Both the position numbers and the translations under genes were made by a program. Below the pieces are notes generated by a model. It ran no database searches, was not told the DNA's origin, and saw nothing but the letters and a program-made list of their open reading frames with translations. Source: Mucilaginibacter_A sp964251965 (GTDB lineage: Bacteria > Bacteroidota > Bacteroidia > Sphingobacteriales > Sphingobacteriaceae). Taken from it: a stretch of 64,000 nucleotides of DNA. This document shows positions 9,238-16,667 of the stretch, piece after piece. The stretch's first letter is position 1, and the number at the start of each line of letters is the position of its first letter. Location: positions 372,001 to 436,000 of the forward strand of contig CAXULQ010000002.1 in NCBI GenBank assembly GCA_964251965.1, read 5' to 3'.

Positions 9238-9396
9238 TACCGTTCAGGCAATATTTTTGGCATTGATCTTTTCTGATATTTCTATTCAGTAGCTTTCAAC
9301 AGTCTTCTAACTTAAATAAATTTTATCTGCAATTTGCTGTAATGGTTGTCGCTGAGCAATCAATTTGATAACTGCTATCCGGCAAGAAAAAGGGTT
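9238..9396 (-). pseudogene. Remnant of a LuxR/NarL-type response-regulator HTH domain
   Basis: Reading the minus strand in one frame from about 9396 gives IAVIKLIAQRQPLQQIADK, then IYLS, stop, KTVESY, stop, IEISEKINAKNIA, stop. This closely follows the LuxR helix-turn-helix consensus (REIEVLKLIA...EIADKLFLS.KTVE.H...I..KL..KN). In-frame stops fall at otherwise conserved positions. No receiver domain remains upstream. It is the decayed C-terminus of a NarL-type regulator lying just upstream of, and divergent from, the AurF/Ole-like operon. Exact limits are approximate. Confidence 0.65.
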
Positions 9397-9469
9397 TCAG
9401 GATTTGACAAAAGCTTAAAATGCCCAGCCTATCAAAGCAATGTTATTTGTTAGATCTATATATTTTAAA

Positions 9470-9481
9470 ATACTTCTTTTA
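9470..9481 (-). repeat. Variant motif copy ATACTTCTTTTA
   Basis: A one-base variant (A for G) of the dispersed 12-mer, followed by TCGTACAAAAA. This matches the extended context TYCGTATAAAAA seen at 42102. It is a spacer copy upstream of the diiron oxygenase gene. Confidence 0.6.
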
Positions 9482-9548
9482 TCGTACAAAAATAAGAAAG
9501 TTTAAAAAATTGAAATACGATGTAAAGTTGTATGAATAAAAGAATTAC

Positions 9549-9584
9549 GACAATTTGTGTGATATAATTTAAGACAATTTGTGT
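9549..9584 (+). promoter_or_regulatory. 12-bp direct repeat before the AurF/Ole-like operon
   Basis: GACAATTTGTGT occurs at 9549-9560 and again at 9573-9584, exactly 24 bp apart start to start, 33 bp before the chosen start codon at 9617. Two tandem identical 12-mers so close to the start suggest an activator or repressor binding site, or a doubled promoter element, since each copy contains TTTG. The protein that would bind is unknown; the nearby LuxR-type remnant was possibly the former regulator. Confidence 0.5.
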
Positions 9585-9616
9585 ATCTTAAACTTAAATT
9601 TATTTTCACATGTTTT

Positions 9617-10495
9617 ATGGAAACAAAAGATGTAGAGCGGCTTATTAAAATCAGCAAAGAAAAGCCTTTGCTCCCGGAAACTTTTGTTCCCTGGGATGAA
9701 AAGCCAGCGGCCAACGATTTGTTTCTGCCGGAAGCTCTAAACTCTTTAGAAGGGCTTGAAATATACCACACACTTGATGCACAGCAAAAGCTTGACTTGG
9801 GCAGGCACGAAGCGGTGCAGGTAATGTATTCTTATGGTTGGAGCGAGGCTTTGTTTTGCCTTTTTATGAACCGCTATATACTCACTTTACAACCGGATAA
9901 TGTTGAATACCGCTTTTTGCTGAGAGAATTGATTGAAGAGTTCAGGCATCAGGAAATGTTTGCGCAGGCTGTACTTCAACTTAATGGCAAACCTGTAAAA
10001 CCAAGTTGGATGCACAATATGGTTGGACAGTTTACAGCTAAATATATGCCGCATGATGCTGTATTTATGAGTTGTTTATCTGTTGAACTGATTGCCGATA
10101 TGTATGGCCATCATACCAGAAAAGATCCGAGAACGTATATCGTTTTAAAAAAAGTATCCGAACTGCATAATATTGAAGAAGGCCGGCATATCCATTTTAC
10201 CAAGGGATTGCTGAAAAAATATACCGCAAAAGCTGGTTATATTAAAAGGACAACGTACAGCTACATCATTTTGCTGAATATTTATTTTATGCGCACTTTG
10301 TATGTGAAAAAAGAAATATTTGAACGGATTGGAATGGAAAACCCAGCTGCTGTTTATAAAATGGGGTTTAAAAATTACAAGAAAAAGTTTGCCGCAACTT
10401 GTTTGCAAACCATCATTGATTTTGTAGGGGAATGGAACGGTTTTAACGGTGCCACCCGATGGGCCTGGCGGTTACTTTTAAATGCTAAAGTATGA
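9617..10495 (+). CDS. AurF-like diiron oxygenase
   Basis: The 292-aa product matches the AurF / p-aminobenzoate N-oxygenase family (non-haem diiron). With numbering from the ATG at 9617, the metal ligands can be laid out in the family order: Glu77 (SEALF), Glu108 and His111 (ExxH in EEFRH), Glu157 (SVELIA), and His184-x3-Glu188-xx-His191 (HNIEEGRH). All seven ligands are present, so an active oxygenase is expected. Relatives oxidise an aryl-amine to the nitro compound, or hydroxylate carbon. The frame opens at 9581, but 9617 gives the normal N-terminus. The stop overlaps the next start (ATGA). First gene of a five-gene operon. Confidence 0.8.
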   Translation: METKDVERLIKISKEKPLLPETFVPWDEKPAANDLFLPEALNSLEGLEIYHTLDAQQKLDLGRHEAVQVMYSYGWSEALFCLFMNRYILTLQPDNVEYRFLLRELIEEFRHQEMFAQAVLQLNGKPVKPSWMHNMVGQFTAKYMPHDAVFMSCLSVELIADMYGHHTRKDPRTYIVLKKVSELHNIEEGRHIHFTKGLLKKYTAKAGYIKRTTYSYIILLNIYFMRTLYVKKEIFERIGMENPAAVYKMGFKNYKKKFAATCLQTIIDFVGEWNGFNGATRWAWRLLLNAKV

Positions 10496-11490
10496 AAAGG
10501 GTAAAAATTAGCCATGTATCTTCTTATTTCGACAATACAAACAGGGTATGTAATGCAGAAATTGAAAATCGTATAAACCACAAAAAAATGTTGATGCCAC
10601 CAAATGTGCTGGAAAGGCTTTTTGGTGTTAAAAACCGTTTTTTTGCTAAAGAAGGCACGCAATGTTCTGATTTAGCTGCCGGTGCCGCCCGTAAAATTTT
10701 AAAAGATACCGATGCAGCAAGTATTGATTGTTTAATATTTGCGGCCGCAAGCAGTGATTTGATAGAACCTGCAACTGCAAACATTGTACAAGTTAAATTA
10801 GGGCTAACGTGCCCTGTTTTTGATTTGAAAAACGCCTGCAACAGTTTTGTATCTGCCATGCAGGTTGCTTCCAGCTTTATTAAAAGCGGGCAATACAAAA
10901 AAGTGCTGATTACGAATGGGGAAATCCTTCAAAACGCAATTACTTTTACTATTGCTGATAATGCAGAATTGATGAAACGCCTTGCAAGTTTTACATTAGG
11001 TGATGCAGGTACTGCAGCAATATTGGAAGCAAGCGATGATGAATCCGGTATTATTTACCACGATATGCGTTCGCTTGGCGAATTTTGGGAATTATGTGTT
11101 ATCCCTGGTGGCGGCTCTATGTTTCCGCAGGATTGCAGCAAGCATTTTTTTGAAGGAAAAACAGCAGAGCTAAAAGAAGTATTTATCCGAGAGAAAGGGG
11201 AAATGTTTGAAAAATGTTTCCGGGAAACAGGTTATACCAGAGATGATATCGACCACTTTTTTATCCATCAGGTTTCCAAAAGTACAGTGAAAGCAATGGC
11301 AGATGATTTAGACATTCCAATCAGTAAATTTCATTGTATTATAGAAGAATACGGTAATACGGCAGCAGCTTCCATTCCGCTTAGTATTGATCTGGCAGTT
11401 AAATCAGGCAAACTCAAAAAAGGACAAAAAGTAATTATTATAGGTTTGGCGGCAGGTATAAGTATGTCTGTTCAGCTTATCATCTGGTAA
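10492..11490 (+). CDS. KAS III / OleA-like condensing enzyme
   Basis: The 332-aa thiolase-fold enzyme has the FabH/OleA catalytic triad: Cys116 (LKNACNSF), His259 (FFIHQVS) and Asn289 (EYGNTAAAS). The C-terminal GLAAGISMS loop is also present. FabH condenses acyl-CoA with malonyl-ACP, while OleA-type enzymes join two acyl chains head to head. The next two genes resemble OleC and OleD, so an OleA-like acyl condensation is the better guess here, but sequence alone does not settle it. It overlaps the diiron oxygenase gene by four bases and abuts the ligase gene. Confidence 0.82.
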   Translation: MKRVKISHVSSYFDNTNRVCNAEIENRINHKKMLMPPNVLERLFGVKNRFFAKEGTQCSDLAAGAARKILKDTDAASIDCLIFAAASSDLIEPATANIVQVKLGLTCPVFDLKNACNSFVSAMQVASSFIKSGQYKKVLITNGEILQNAITFTIADNAELMKRLASFTLGDAGTAAILEASDDESGIIYHDMRSLGEFWELCVIPGGGSMFPQDCSKHFFEGKTAELKEVFIREKGEMFEKCFRETGYTRDDIDHFFIHQVSKSTVKAMADDLDIPISKFHCIIEEYGNTAAASIPLSIDLAVKSGKLKKGQKVIIIGLAAGISMSVQLIIW

Positions 11491-13029
11491 ATGTTTTATT
11501 GGTCATCCATACTCGAACCTCTTATCCGGGCTGCTGGTAAAGAACCGCAGCAGCACGTTTTTTATACCGGTAAAAGAAGCTATTCGGCTAAGGAATTGTT
11601 GACCAGAGCCAAACACCTTGCCTTGCAATTAGCAAAGCAGGGAATGCAAAGGGACGATATGACCGTAATTGCGATTGCTCCCGGTGTTGATTTCATTACA
11701 ATTATGTATGCTACGATTATGCTGCGTGCAAAAGTTGCAATTATCGATCCTGAAATGGGCAAGGAGTTATACAAAGTTAAATTTGCACAGTTACAACCAA
11801 AGTGGGCTTTTGTGGATACACGTTTATTGCTTTTGCAGGAACATCCGCTTTTACGGTACACTTATTTTAGGATTGCAAAAAAACCTTTCTATTTTCCAAA
11901 ATACAAAGGATTAAATATCATCGGCTGCGGGCCATGGTTACCTCTGCTGCAAAAGTACATCCGCATCAAGAAATTATTTAAAGCTCCTTACCAGGATATT
12001 CAATTAACAGCGGATGAAAACAATCATGAATATTTGATTACTTACACATCTGGAACGGTGCAAGAACCAAAAGGCGTACTGCACTCTCTAAATGCTTTGA
12101 ATGAAAGTATCGGGTTATTAATCAAATTAATTAATAATAAACCTGATGATATTATGGCAACTTATTTGCCGCATTTTGCATTAATGGGCATAGCCGCCCA
12201 ATTGCCTATTTTTTTATATAATGCCAGTTTAAGCATTGAGAAGAAACTAAAATTTTTTGACCTTAACAAAATCACCATCCTTTTTGGCCCGCCAAGTGAT
12301 TTTATGCCGATGATTAAATATTGCGAAAAAAATCATTGCAAACTACCTGCTTCTTTTAGGCATATATTATTGGGTTCTGCGCCGGTACATCAAAGTTTTT
12401 TAAAACGTTTGGCAGCTGTTTGCCCTGCGGATATATGCCTGACCATTACCTACGGAATGACAGAACATTTACTGATAAGCACTGTAGATGGAATTGAAAA
12501 AATGAACTATAATGGCAACGGTGATTTGGTTGGAAAACCTGTTGAGGGCGTTGAAATTAAAATTGCGGATGACGGCGAATTGCTGGTTAAATCCAATCAA
12601 CTGTATTCAAAATATTTCCATTTAAATAATCGTGATGAATACCACGCCAGCGGTGATCTTGCCCGAACCGACAAAAATGGAAACGTTCTGCTGTTGGGCC
12701 GCAAAAAAGAAATGATTATTCGTAGCAATACCAACATTTATCCTGCCTTGTATGAAGGCACAATCAAAAAAATTCCGGGTATCGATGAAGCTGCATTAAT
12801 TGGTGTTTACAATTTGGAGAAAGAGGACGAAGACGTGTTTCTTACTGTTGAAACCAGCCAGCAAATGACGGAAAAATATGTAATGGATAAAATCTCCTAC
12901 GGTGAGTTCCAGATTGAAAAAAATGCTTTGCCAGACCAAGTATTTTTTATGAAGATACCCAGAAAAGGAAGGCAACATAAGATAGACCGCACGAAAATCA
13001 TAGAATTGATCAAGGCAAAATTAGCATGA
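11491..13029 (+). CDS. OleC-like AMP-dependent acyl ligase / beta-lactone synthetase-like
   Basis: The 512-aa ANL-superfamily enzyme has its P-loop motif TSGTVQEPKG at residues 186-195, the A5-type motif TYGMTEH near 330, a GDLARTD motif (A7), a LLGRKKEMI hinge (A8), and a C-terminal catalytic lysine region (PRKGRQHKID). It would activate a carboxylate as acyl-AMP. In Ole pathways OleC turns a beta-hydroxy acid into a beta-lactone, and the flanking OleA- and OleD-like genes make that role plausible. It starts directly after the KAS III stop and overlaps the SDR start by four bases (ATGA). The gene contains one motif variant (12348-12358) and one partial copy (11571-11580). Confidence 0.8.
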   Translation: MFYWSSILEPLIRAAGKEPQQHVFYTGKRSYSAKELLTRAKHLALQLAKQGMQRDDMTVIAIAPGVDFITIMYATIMLRAKVAIIDPEMGKELYKVKFAQLQPKWAFVDTRLLLLQEHPLLRYTYFRIAKKPFYFPKYKGLNIIGCGPWLPLLQKYIRIKKLFKAPYQDIQLTADENNHEYLITYTSGTVQEPKGVLHSLNALNESIGLLIKLINNKPDDIMATYLPHFALMGIAAQLPIFLYNASLSIEKKLKFFDLNKITILFGPPSDFMPMIKYCEKNHCKLPASFRHILLGSAPVHQSFLKRLAAVCPADICLTITYGMTEHLLISTVDGIEKMNYNGNGDLVGKPVEGVEIKIADDGELLVKSNQLYSKYFHLNNRDEYHASGDLARTDKNGNVLLLGRKKEMIIRSNTNIYPALYEGTIKKIPGIDEAALIGVYNLEKEDEDVFLTVETSQQMTEKYVMDKISYGEFQIEKNALPDQVFFMKIPRKGRQHKIDRTKIIELIKAKLA

Positions 13030-14018
13030 GAATAGTGATAACTGGGGCCAATGGATTTGTCGGGTCGGCACTTTGCCGATACTTTTATCACCAAGGGCAC
13101 CAGGTTATTGCAACCGGAAGGCAGGAAAAGCCAAATTCAAATTTGTTAAATTATGCTACCTATATTTCTGCAGATATAACAAATCCGGTTAAACCGTTTG
13201 ATGCTGATATTTGCATCCATGCTGCCGGTTTAGCTTCCGATACTGCAGATTATCATGCGTTGTTTTTAAACAATGTAACAGGTACAAAAAACGTATTGGA
13301 AGCAGCAAAAAATTGCCGGTATTTTATCTTTATCTCCAGCTCTTCGGTATATAATTTTTCCGATAAACCTGCAATTGAATCTGATACAAACTTGAATACT
13401 CAATTAAACAATTACGGAAAAACAAAACTGCTTGCGGAAGAATTAGTCAAGGTAAATATTTTCGCCCATCAACAACGCCTCATTTTGCGTCCCAGGGCTA
13501 TTTATGGAGTAGGAGACCGGATTTTACTGCCTCGCATGTTAAGTATGATAAAACGTCATACTGTTTTTATCCCTACAAATAATACAATACAAACTTCTGC
13601 AACACATATTGAAAATTTAGCTTATGCTATCGGGCTTTTTTTAAACCAGAGAAATAAACCTGTATTGCAAGTTTTTAATATAGCTGATGACGAGGTTTAT
13701 TCTTTGAAGGCTATGAGCTTGAAAATATTATCTGCTGTTGAAGGCGGTAATTTAAATGTTGTTCCTATTCCGCTTGCGGTAGTAAAAGCCATCTCATTTT
13801 TCAATCCCAAACGGGTTAGTACACTTGCTTTTAAAGCTATCACACAAAATTCAATACTTGATTTAAAAAACATCAAAAAGTCTTTAAATTATAATCCTTT
13901 GTACACGTTTGATAATTCTTACACAGAAATAGGAAAATGGATAAATAGCCTGGGCGGGAAAAATGTTTATATGAAAAATTTGAAGGATGTGCCCTGGATG
14001 CTAAACCAAATGCCTTAA
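13026..14018 (+). CDS. OleD-like NAD(P)-dependent epimerase/reductase (extended SDR)
   Basis: The 330-aa product has an N-terminal Rossmann motif G7-A-N-G10-F-V-G13, a serine-rich strand (IFISSSSVYN) and the catalytic Tyr130-x3-Lys134 (YGKTK). It then has RPRAIYGVGDR, typical of extended SDRs of the 3-beta-HSD/OleD group. In hydrocarbon or beta-lactone pathways OleD reduces the 2-alkyl-3-ketoacid to the beta-hydroxy acid. Here it follows OleA- and OleC-like genes, overlapping the latter by four bases. A sugar epimerase role is less likely given the neighbours. No OleB-like dehalogenase-fold partner is seen in the window. Confidence 0.78.
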   Translation: MRIVITGANGFVGSALCRYFYHQGHQVIATGRQEKPNSNLLNYATYISADITNPVKPFDADICIHAAGLASDTADYHALFLNNVTGTKNVLEAAKNCRYFIFISSSSVYNFSDKPAIESDTNLNTQLNNYGKTKLLAEELVKVNIFAHQQRLILRPRAIYGVGDRILLPRMLSMIKRHTVFIPTNNTIQTSATHIENLAYAIGLFLNQRNKPVLQVFNIADDEVYSLKAMSLKILSAVEGGNLNVVPIPLAVVKAISFFNPKRVSTLAFKAITQNSILDLKNIKKSLNYNPLYTFDNSYTEIGKWINSLGGKNVYMKNLKDVPWMLNQMP

Positions 14019-14028
14019 ATTTATTAAA

Positions 14029-14640
14029 ATGAAGAAATTACGGATTATAATTCTTCTGTCTGTCATTCCGTTTATTTGCGTCGCGCAAGGAAACTGGGAA
14101 TTAAAAAAGAATGAAAACGGCATTTTGGTTTATACCAGAAAGCTGAACAATGAAAGATATAAAGAGATAAAAGTGCTATGCCAGTTGAATGCTTCGGCTG
14201 CACAATTAACTAAAATATTGCAAGATGTAAACCATCATAAAGATTGGGTTTACAACACAAAAACATCTAATTTAATCAGTAGAAAAAATAAGGATACCTT
14301 ATATTATTATTCTGAGACTACGCTTCCCTGGCCATTAAACAACCGCGACCTTGTTATTCAATTAACTTTTGCAGAGGACATTACAAATAAAGTTTTAAAA
14401 ATACAGGCACTAAGTATGCCTAAAATGTTGCCTGATAAACCTAACGTGGTCAGGGTACCTTACTCTTTAGGCTTGTGGAATGTTATAACACTGCCTAATA
14501 ACCAAATAAAAATTGAATATACTTTTAGTGTAAACCCCGGTGGGGCTTTGCCTGCCTGGCTGGTTAATTTTACAGCAACTGCTGGCCCGTATAACACTTT
14601 TAAGAAATTAAAAGAACTATTGGAAAGTAAAAGAAACTAA
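14029..14640 (+). CDS. Secreted START-domain lipid-binding protein
   Basis: The 203-aa product has a signal peptide (MKKLRIIILLSVIPFICVAQ). One START / SRPBCC-type domain follows: NWELKKNENGILVYTRK, then FxDVxHHKDWVYNTKTS-like strands, LPWPLNNRDLVIQLTF and VNPGGALPAWLVN near the C-terminal helix. START domains form a cavity for lipids or hydrophobic compounds. It is the last gene of the operon, 10 bp after the SDR, so it probably binds or carries the lipid product in the periplasm; this role is inferred from context. The stop is followed within 8 bp by a copy of the ATGCTTCTTTTA motif. Confidence 0.82.
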   Translation: MKKLRIIILLSVIPFICVAQGNWELKKNENGILVYTRKLNNERYKEIKVLCQLNASAAQLTKILQDVNHHKDWVYNTKTSNLISRKNKDTLYYYSETTLPWPLNNRDLVIQLTFAEDITNKVLKIQALSMPKMLPDKPNVVRVPYSLGLWNVITLPNNQIKIEYTFSVNPGGALPAWLVNFTATAGPYNTFKKLKELLESKRN

Positions 14641-14647
14641 AGGTTTT

Positions 14648-14739
14648 ATGCTTCTTTTACTGCACAAAAATTTAGAAGAATACTTGCTTTTATATTTTAT
14701 ACACAGCAAGTCCTAAAAATATAGGCATAAAAGAAGTAT
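14648..14739. repeat. Inverted pair of the dispersed motif
   Basis: ATGCTTCTTTTA (14648-14659, exact) faces TAAAAGAAGTAT (14728-14739, one variant base) across a 68-nt spacer. It starts 8 bp after the START-protein stop codon. The inner flanks (CTGCACAAAAATTT and CCTAAAAATATAGGCA) are also partly complementary, extending the inverted repeat. Confidence 0.8.
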
Positions 14740-14823
14740 TATAATTTTCCGTTTGGTAATCTATACATTGAAGTTTTTTAAACTTTTATTTAAACGGGTT
14801 AAAACCCATTTTACAATATCGGC

Positions 14824-14871
14824 CGAGCCTACGGCTCTAAACTTTGCGAACTTACCAGAGCCGTAGGCTCG
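14824..14871. repeat. Inverted repeat with 15-bp perfect arms
   Basis: CGAGCCTACGGCTCT (14824-14838) and AGAGCCGTAGGCTCG (14857-14871) are perfect reverse complements with an 18-nt loop. Each arm is itself nearly palindromic (GAGCC-TAC-GGCTC). It is the most GC-rich spot in this AT-rich spacer, and outer flanks carry further inverted CCCATT/AATGGG segments. It may be an inserted short palindromic element; no coding content. Confidence 0.85.
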
Positions 14872-14884
14872 ATACATCTTGTAG

Positions 14885-14904
14885 CAATGGGTTTAAACCC
14901 ATTG
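14885..14904. repeat. 20-bp perfect palindrome
   Basis: CAATGGGTTTAAACCCATTG is self-complementary over all 20 bases. It lies 13 bp after the 15-bp-arm inverted repeat, and a related half-site (AAAACCCATTTTACAA, from 14801) lies on the other side, so both probably belong to one composite element of about 110 bp. Confidence 0.8.
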
Positions 14905-14989
14905 TAATTAATAAAACCTTCATTATTAACATTACAGCTCAGGTTTTTGCCCGGGCTTTTTTTTGTTTGAAATTTATTTTCAAAAATAC

Positions 14990-15019
14990 TTGCATCTTTA
15001 AAAATCATACTTACATTTG
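14990..15019 (+). promoter_or_regulatory. Bacteroidota-type promoter of the ABC/GntR operon
   Basis: TTG at 14990-14992, a 19-nt spacer and TACATTTG at 15012-15019 match the phylum-typical sigma-ABfr pattern TTG-N19-TAnnTTTG exactly. Transcription would start a few bases later, inside or at the edge of the operator at 15021-15044. Confidence 0.75.
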
Positions 15020-15020
15020 C

Positions 15021-15044
15021 AGTGTACTATATAACTAATACACT
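15021..15044 (+). promoter_or_regulatory. Probable operator of the GntR (YtrA-type) repressor
   Basis: AGTGTA (15021-15026) and TACACT (15039-15044) form an inverted repeat with further internal symmetry (TA at 15028-15029 and 15036-15037). It sits directly after the -7 box and just before the ATG at 15050. The placement is ideal for repression, and the operon encodes its own GntR protein, so autoregulation is likely. Related inverted repeats are typical of YtrA-subfamily operators. Confidence 0.65.
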
Positions 15045-15049
15045 AAAGT

Positions 15050-15877
15050 ATGATAAAGATTTCTAACTTAACCTTCGGGTACGGCAGGAAGAAAATCCTG
15101 TTCCAAGATCTGAACTTGCAAATGCAGGAAGGCCATATTTATGGTTTGCTGGGAAAAAACGGTGCAGGCAAATCAACTTTGTTAAAAAATATTGCCGGTT
15201 TGGTTTTCCCGCAAAAGGGAACCTGCGAAGTAAACGACTACAATTCGGCCAAACGTTTGCCGGCGTTTTTGCAGGATTTATTTTTCATCCCGGAGGAAGT
15301 TTACATGCCCGCTTTAACAGCCAAACAGTTTGTAAAAAGTACAGGTCATTTTTACCCGAATTTTGATGAAGCGCAGTTTGATAAAATGCTTTCGGAATTT
15401 GATGTTCCGAATGATAGTTTGCTGAGTAAACTTTCTTTCGGCCAGCAAAAAAAGGTGATGATTGCTTTCGGGCTTTCAACAAATACATCACTTTTAATTA
15501 TGGACGAACCAACCAACGGTTTAGATATTCCTTCAAAAAGCCAGTTTCGTAAAATTATTGCTTCCGCATTAACAGAGAAACGCTGCATCATCATTTCAAC
15601 GCATCAGGTTCGTGATCTGGATAATCTGATTGATACTTTATTAGTTGTTCACAATCAAAAAATTGTGTTAAACAGAAGTCTGGATGAAATTTCGGAACGC
15701 TTAAAATTCAGCACCACTTCAACTGCGGGAACAGATGTTTTATATGCGGAAGAAAGTATCCGCGGATTAAACACCATCACCAGAAACACCAACGGCAGTT
15801 ACAGCAAAGTTGACATGGAACTGCTTTTCAATGCTATCATCAACAATGATCAAACCATTACCGAAATTTTAAAATAA
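15050..15877 (+). CDS. ABC transporter ATP-binding protein
   Basis: The 275-aa nucleotide-binding subunit has Walker A GKNGAGKST near residue 37, a signature motif written LSFGQQKK, Walker B LLIMDEPTNGLD and the switch histidine in ISTHQVRD. The C-terminal 60 residues after the ATPase core are typical of YtrB-like ATPases. It is the first gene after the promoter/operator. The permease follows at 5 bp and the GntR regulator after that, the usual order of YtrA-type efflux or lipid-flux operons. The substrate is unknown. Confidence 0.92.
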   Translation: MIKISNLTFGYGRKKILFQDLNLQMQEGHIYGLLGKNGAGKSTLLKNIAGLVFPQKGTCEVNDYNSAKRLPAFLQDLFFIPEEVYMPALTAKQFVKSTGHFYPNFDEAQFDKMLSEFDVPNDSLLSKLSFGQQKKVMIAFGLSTNTSLLIMDEPTNGLDIPSKSQFRKIIASALTEKRCIIISTHQVRDLDNLIDTLLVVHNQKIVLNRSLDEISERLKFSTTSTAGTDVLYAEESIRGLNTITRNTNGSYSKVDMELLFNAIINNDQTITEILK

Positions 15878-15882
15878 GTATC

Positions 15883-16665
15883 ATGAACCAAACATTTAAC
15901 TTAAACAGGTTTTTTATGCTTTTTAAAAAGCATACGCTCGAAAACTACCGTACTTATTTAATGTCCGTAGCGGTTTTGGCCGGAATACTGCTTTTATTTA
16001 TAGGTTTTGCATCTTATGCAAGTAACGGATATTTGTCGCAAAGAACACAGATTGGCTTTTTTATTCCTTTTTTGCTTGGTGCAGGTTGTATTTTCACCAG
16101 TTTAATTTTTGCAGATTTAAGTAATAAAAAAGAAGCGATTTATGCACTCACATTACCAGCTTCTCATTTCGAAAAATACTTGGTTAACTGGTTGTATTCC
16201 TTCGTTATTTTTCAACTCGTTTTTGTTGCGGTTTTTTATTTGATTGCGGCATTCGTGATCCAGTTGGGCCATCAAAGTACGCCAGATCAGGATAATTCTC
16301 TCTTCAATGTATTCTCCGAAGATAGAAAGCCATACTATGCATTTATTATTTACACAGGTTTGCACGCCATAATTTTCTTTGGAGCCATCTATTTTGAAAA
16401 ATTGCATTTTATCAAAACCGCCTTTGCTTTTTTTATCGGTGCTTTTTTAGTGGGATTATTAAACCGACCAATTTTATCGATGATGTTCGATAATCAGGTT
16501 GATGGAACTTCATTTTTTAGTCCGGTAAATATCTCAAACGGAAAAAATGCTTTTACCATTCGGGCTGTTTCTATGCCAGATTATTTAGGCGCAGTTGTAC
16601 TTGGATTAGTGGTGTTGATTTTATGGATAAGTGCTTATTACAAGCTAAAAGAAAAGGAAGTTTAA
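15883..16665 (+). CDS. ABC transporter permease
   Basis: The 260-aa integral membrane protein has about six helices: roughly 25-45, 57-77, 102-127, 150-165, 173-190 and 235-253. It begins with a cytoplasmic FKKHTLENYRTYL segment typical of ABC-2-type permeases encoded next to GntR regulators. It has no enzymatic motif. It pairs with the preceding ATPase (5-bp gap). The stop codon lies two bases before the ATG of the GntR gene, indicating tight coupling. Confidence 0.85.
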   Translation: MNQTFNLNRFFMLFKKHTLENYRTYLMSVAVLAGILLLFIGFASYASNGYLSQRTQIGFFIPFLLGAGCIFTSLIFADLSNKKEAIYALTLPASHFEKYLVNWLYSFVIFQLVFVAVFYLIAAFVIQLGHQSTPDQDNSLFNVFSEDRKPYYAFIIYTGLHAIIFFGAIYFEKLHFIKTAFAFFIGAFLVGLLNRPILSMMFDNQVDGTSFFSPVNISNGKNAFTIRAVSMPDYLGAVVLGLVVLILWISAYYKLKEKEV

Positions 16666-16667
16666 TT

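Larger units (their letters stand above)
9126..9616. other. Spacer before the AurF/Ole-like operon
   Basis: About 490 bp without an intact gene. It holds a single motif copy (9148-9159), the degraded LuxR-type fragment on the minus strand (about 9238-9396), a variant motif copy (9470-9481) and a 12-bp direct repeat (9549-9560, 9573-9584) close to the operon start. Each is listed separately. Confidence 0.75.
14641..15049. other. Repeat-rich spacer between the Ole-like and ABC/GntR operons
   Basis: No gene is visible. In order it holds an inverted pair of the dispersed motif (14648-14739), a 15-bp-arm inverted repeat (14824-14871), a 20-bp perfect palindrome (14885-14904), and the promoter and operator of the ABC/GntR operon (14990-15044). 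Confidence 0.8.

Noticed and set aside
9554..9581. Possible TTTG...TTTG promoter boxes formed by the direct repeat
   Set aside because: The distance between the boxes is about 23-24 bp and the -7 TA is missing, so it does not meet the phylum consensus. Kept only as a direct repeat.
14844..15038. 64-codon frame across the palindromic spacer before the ABC operon
   Set aside because: It reads through inverted repeats and the promoter/operator, and has no coding signal.
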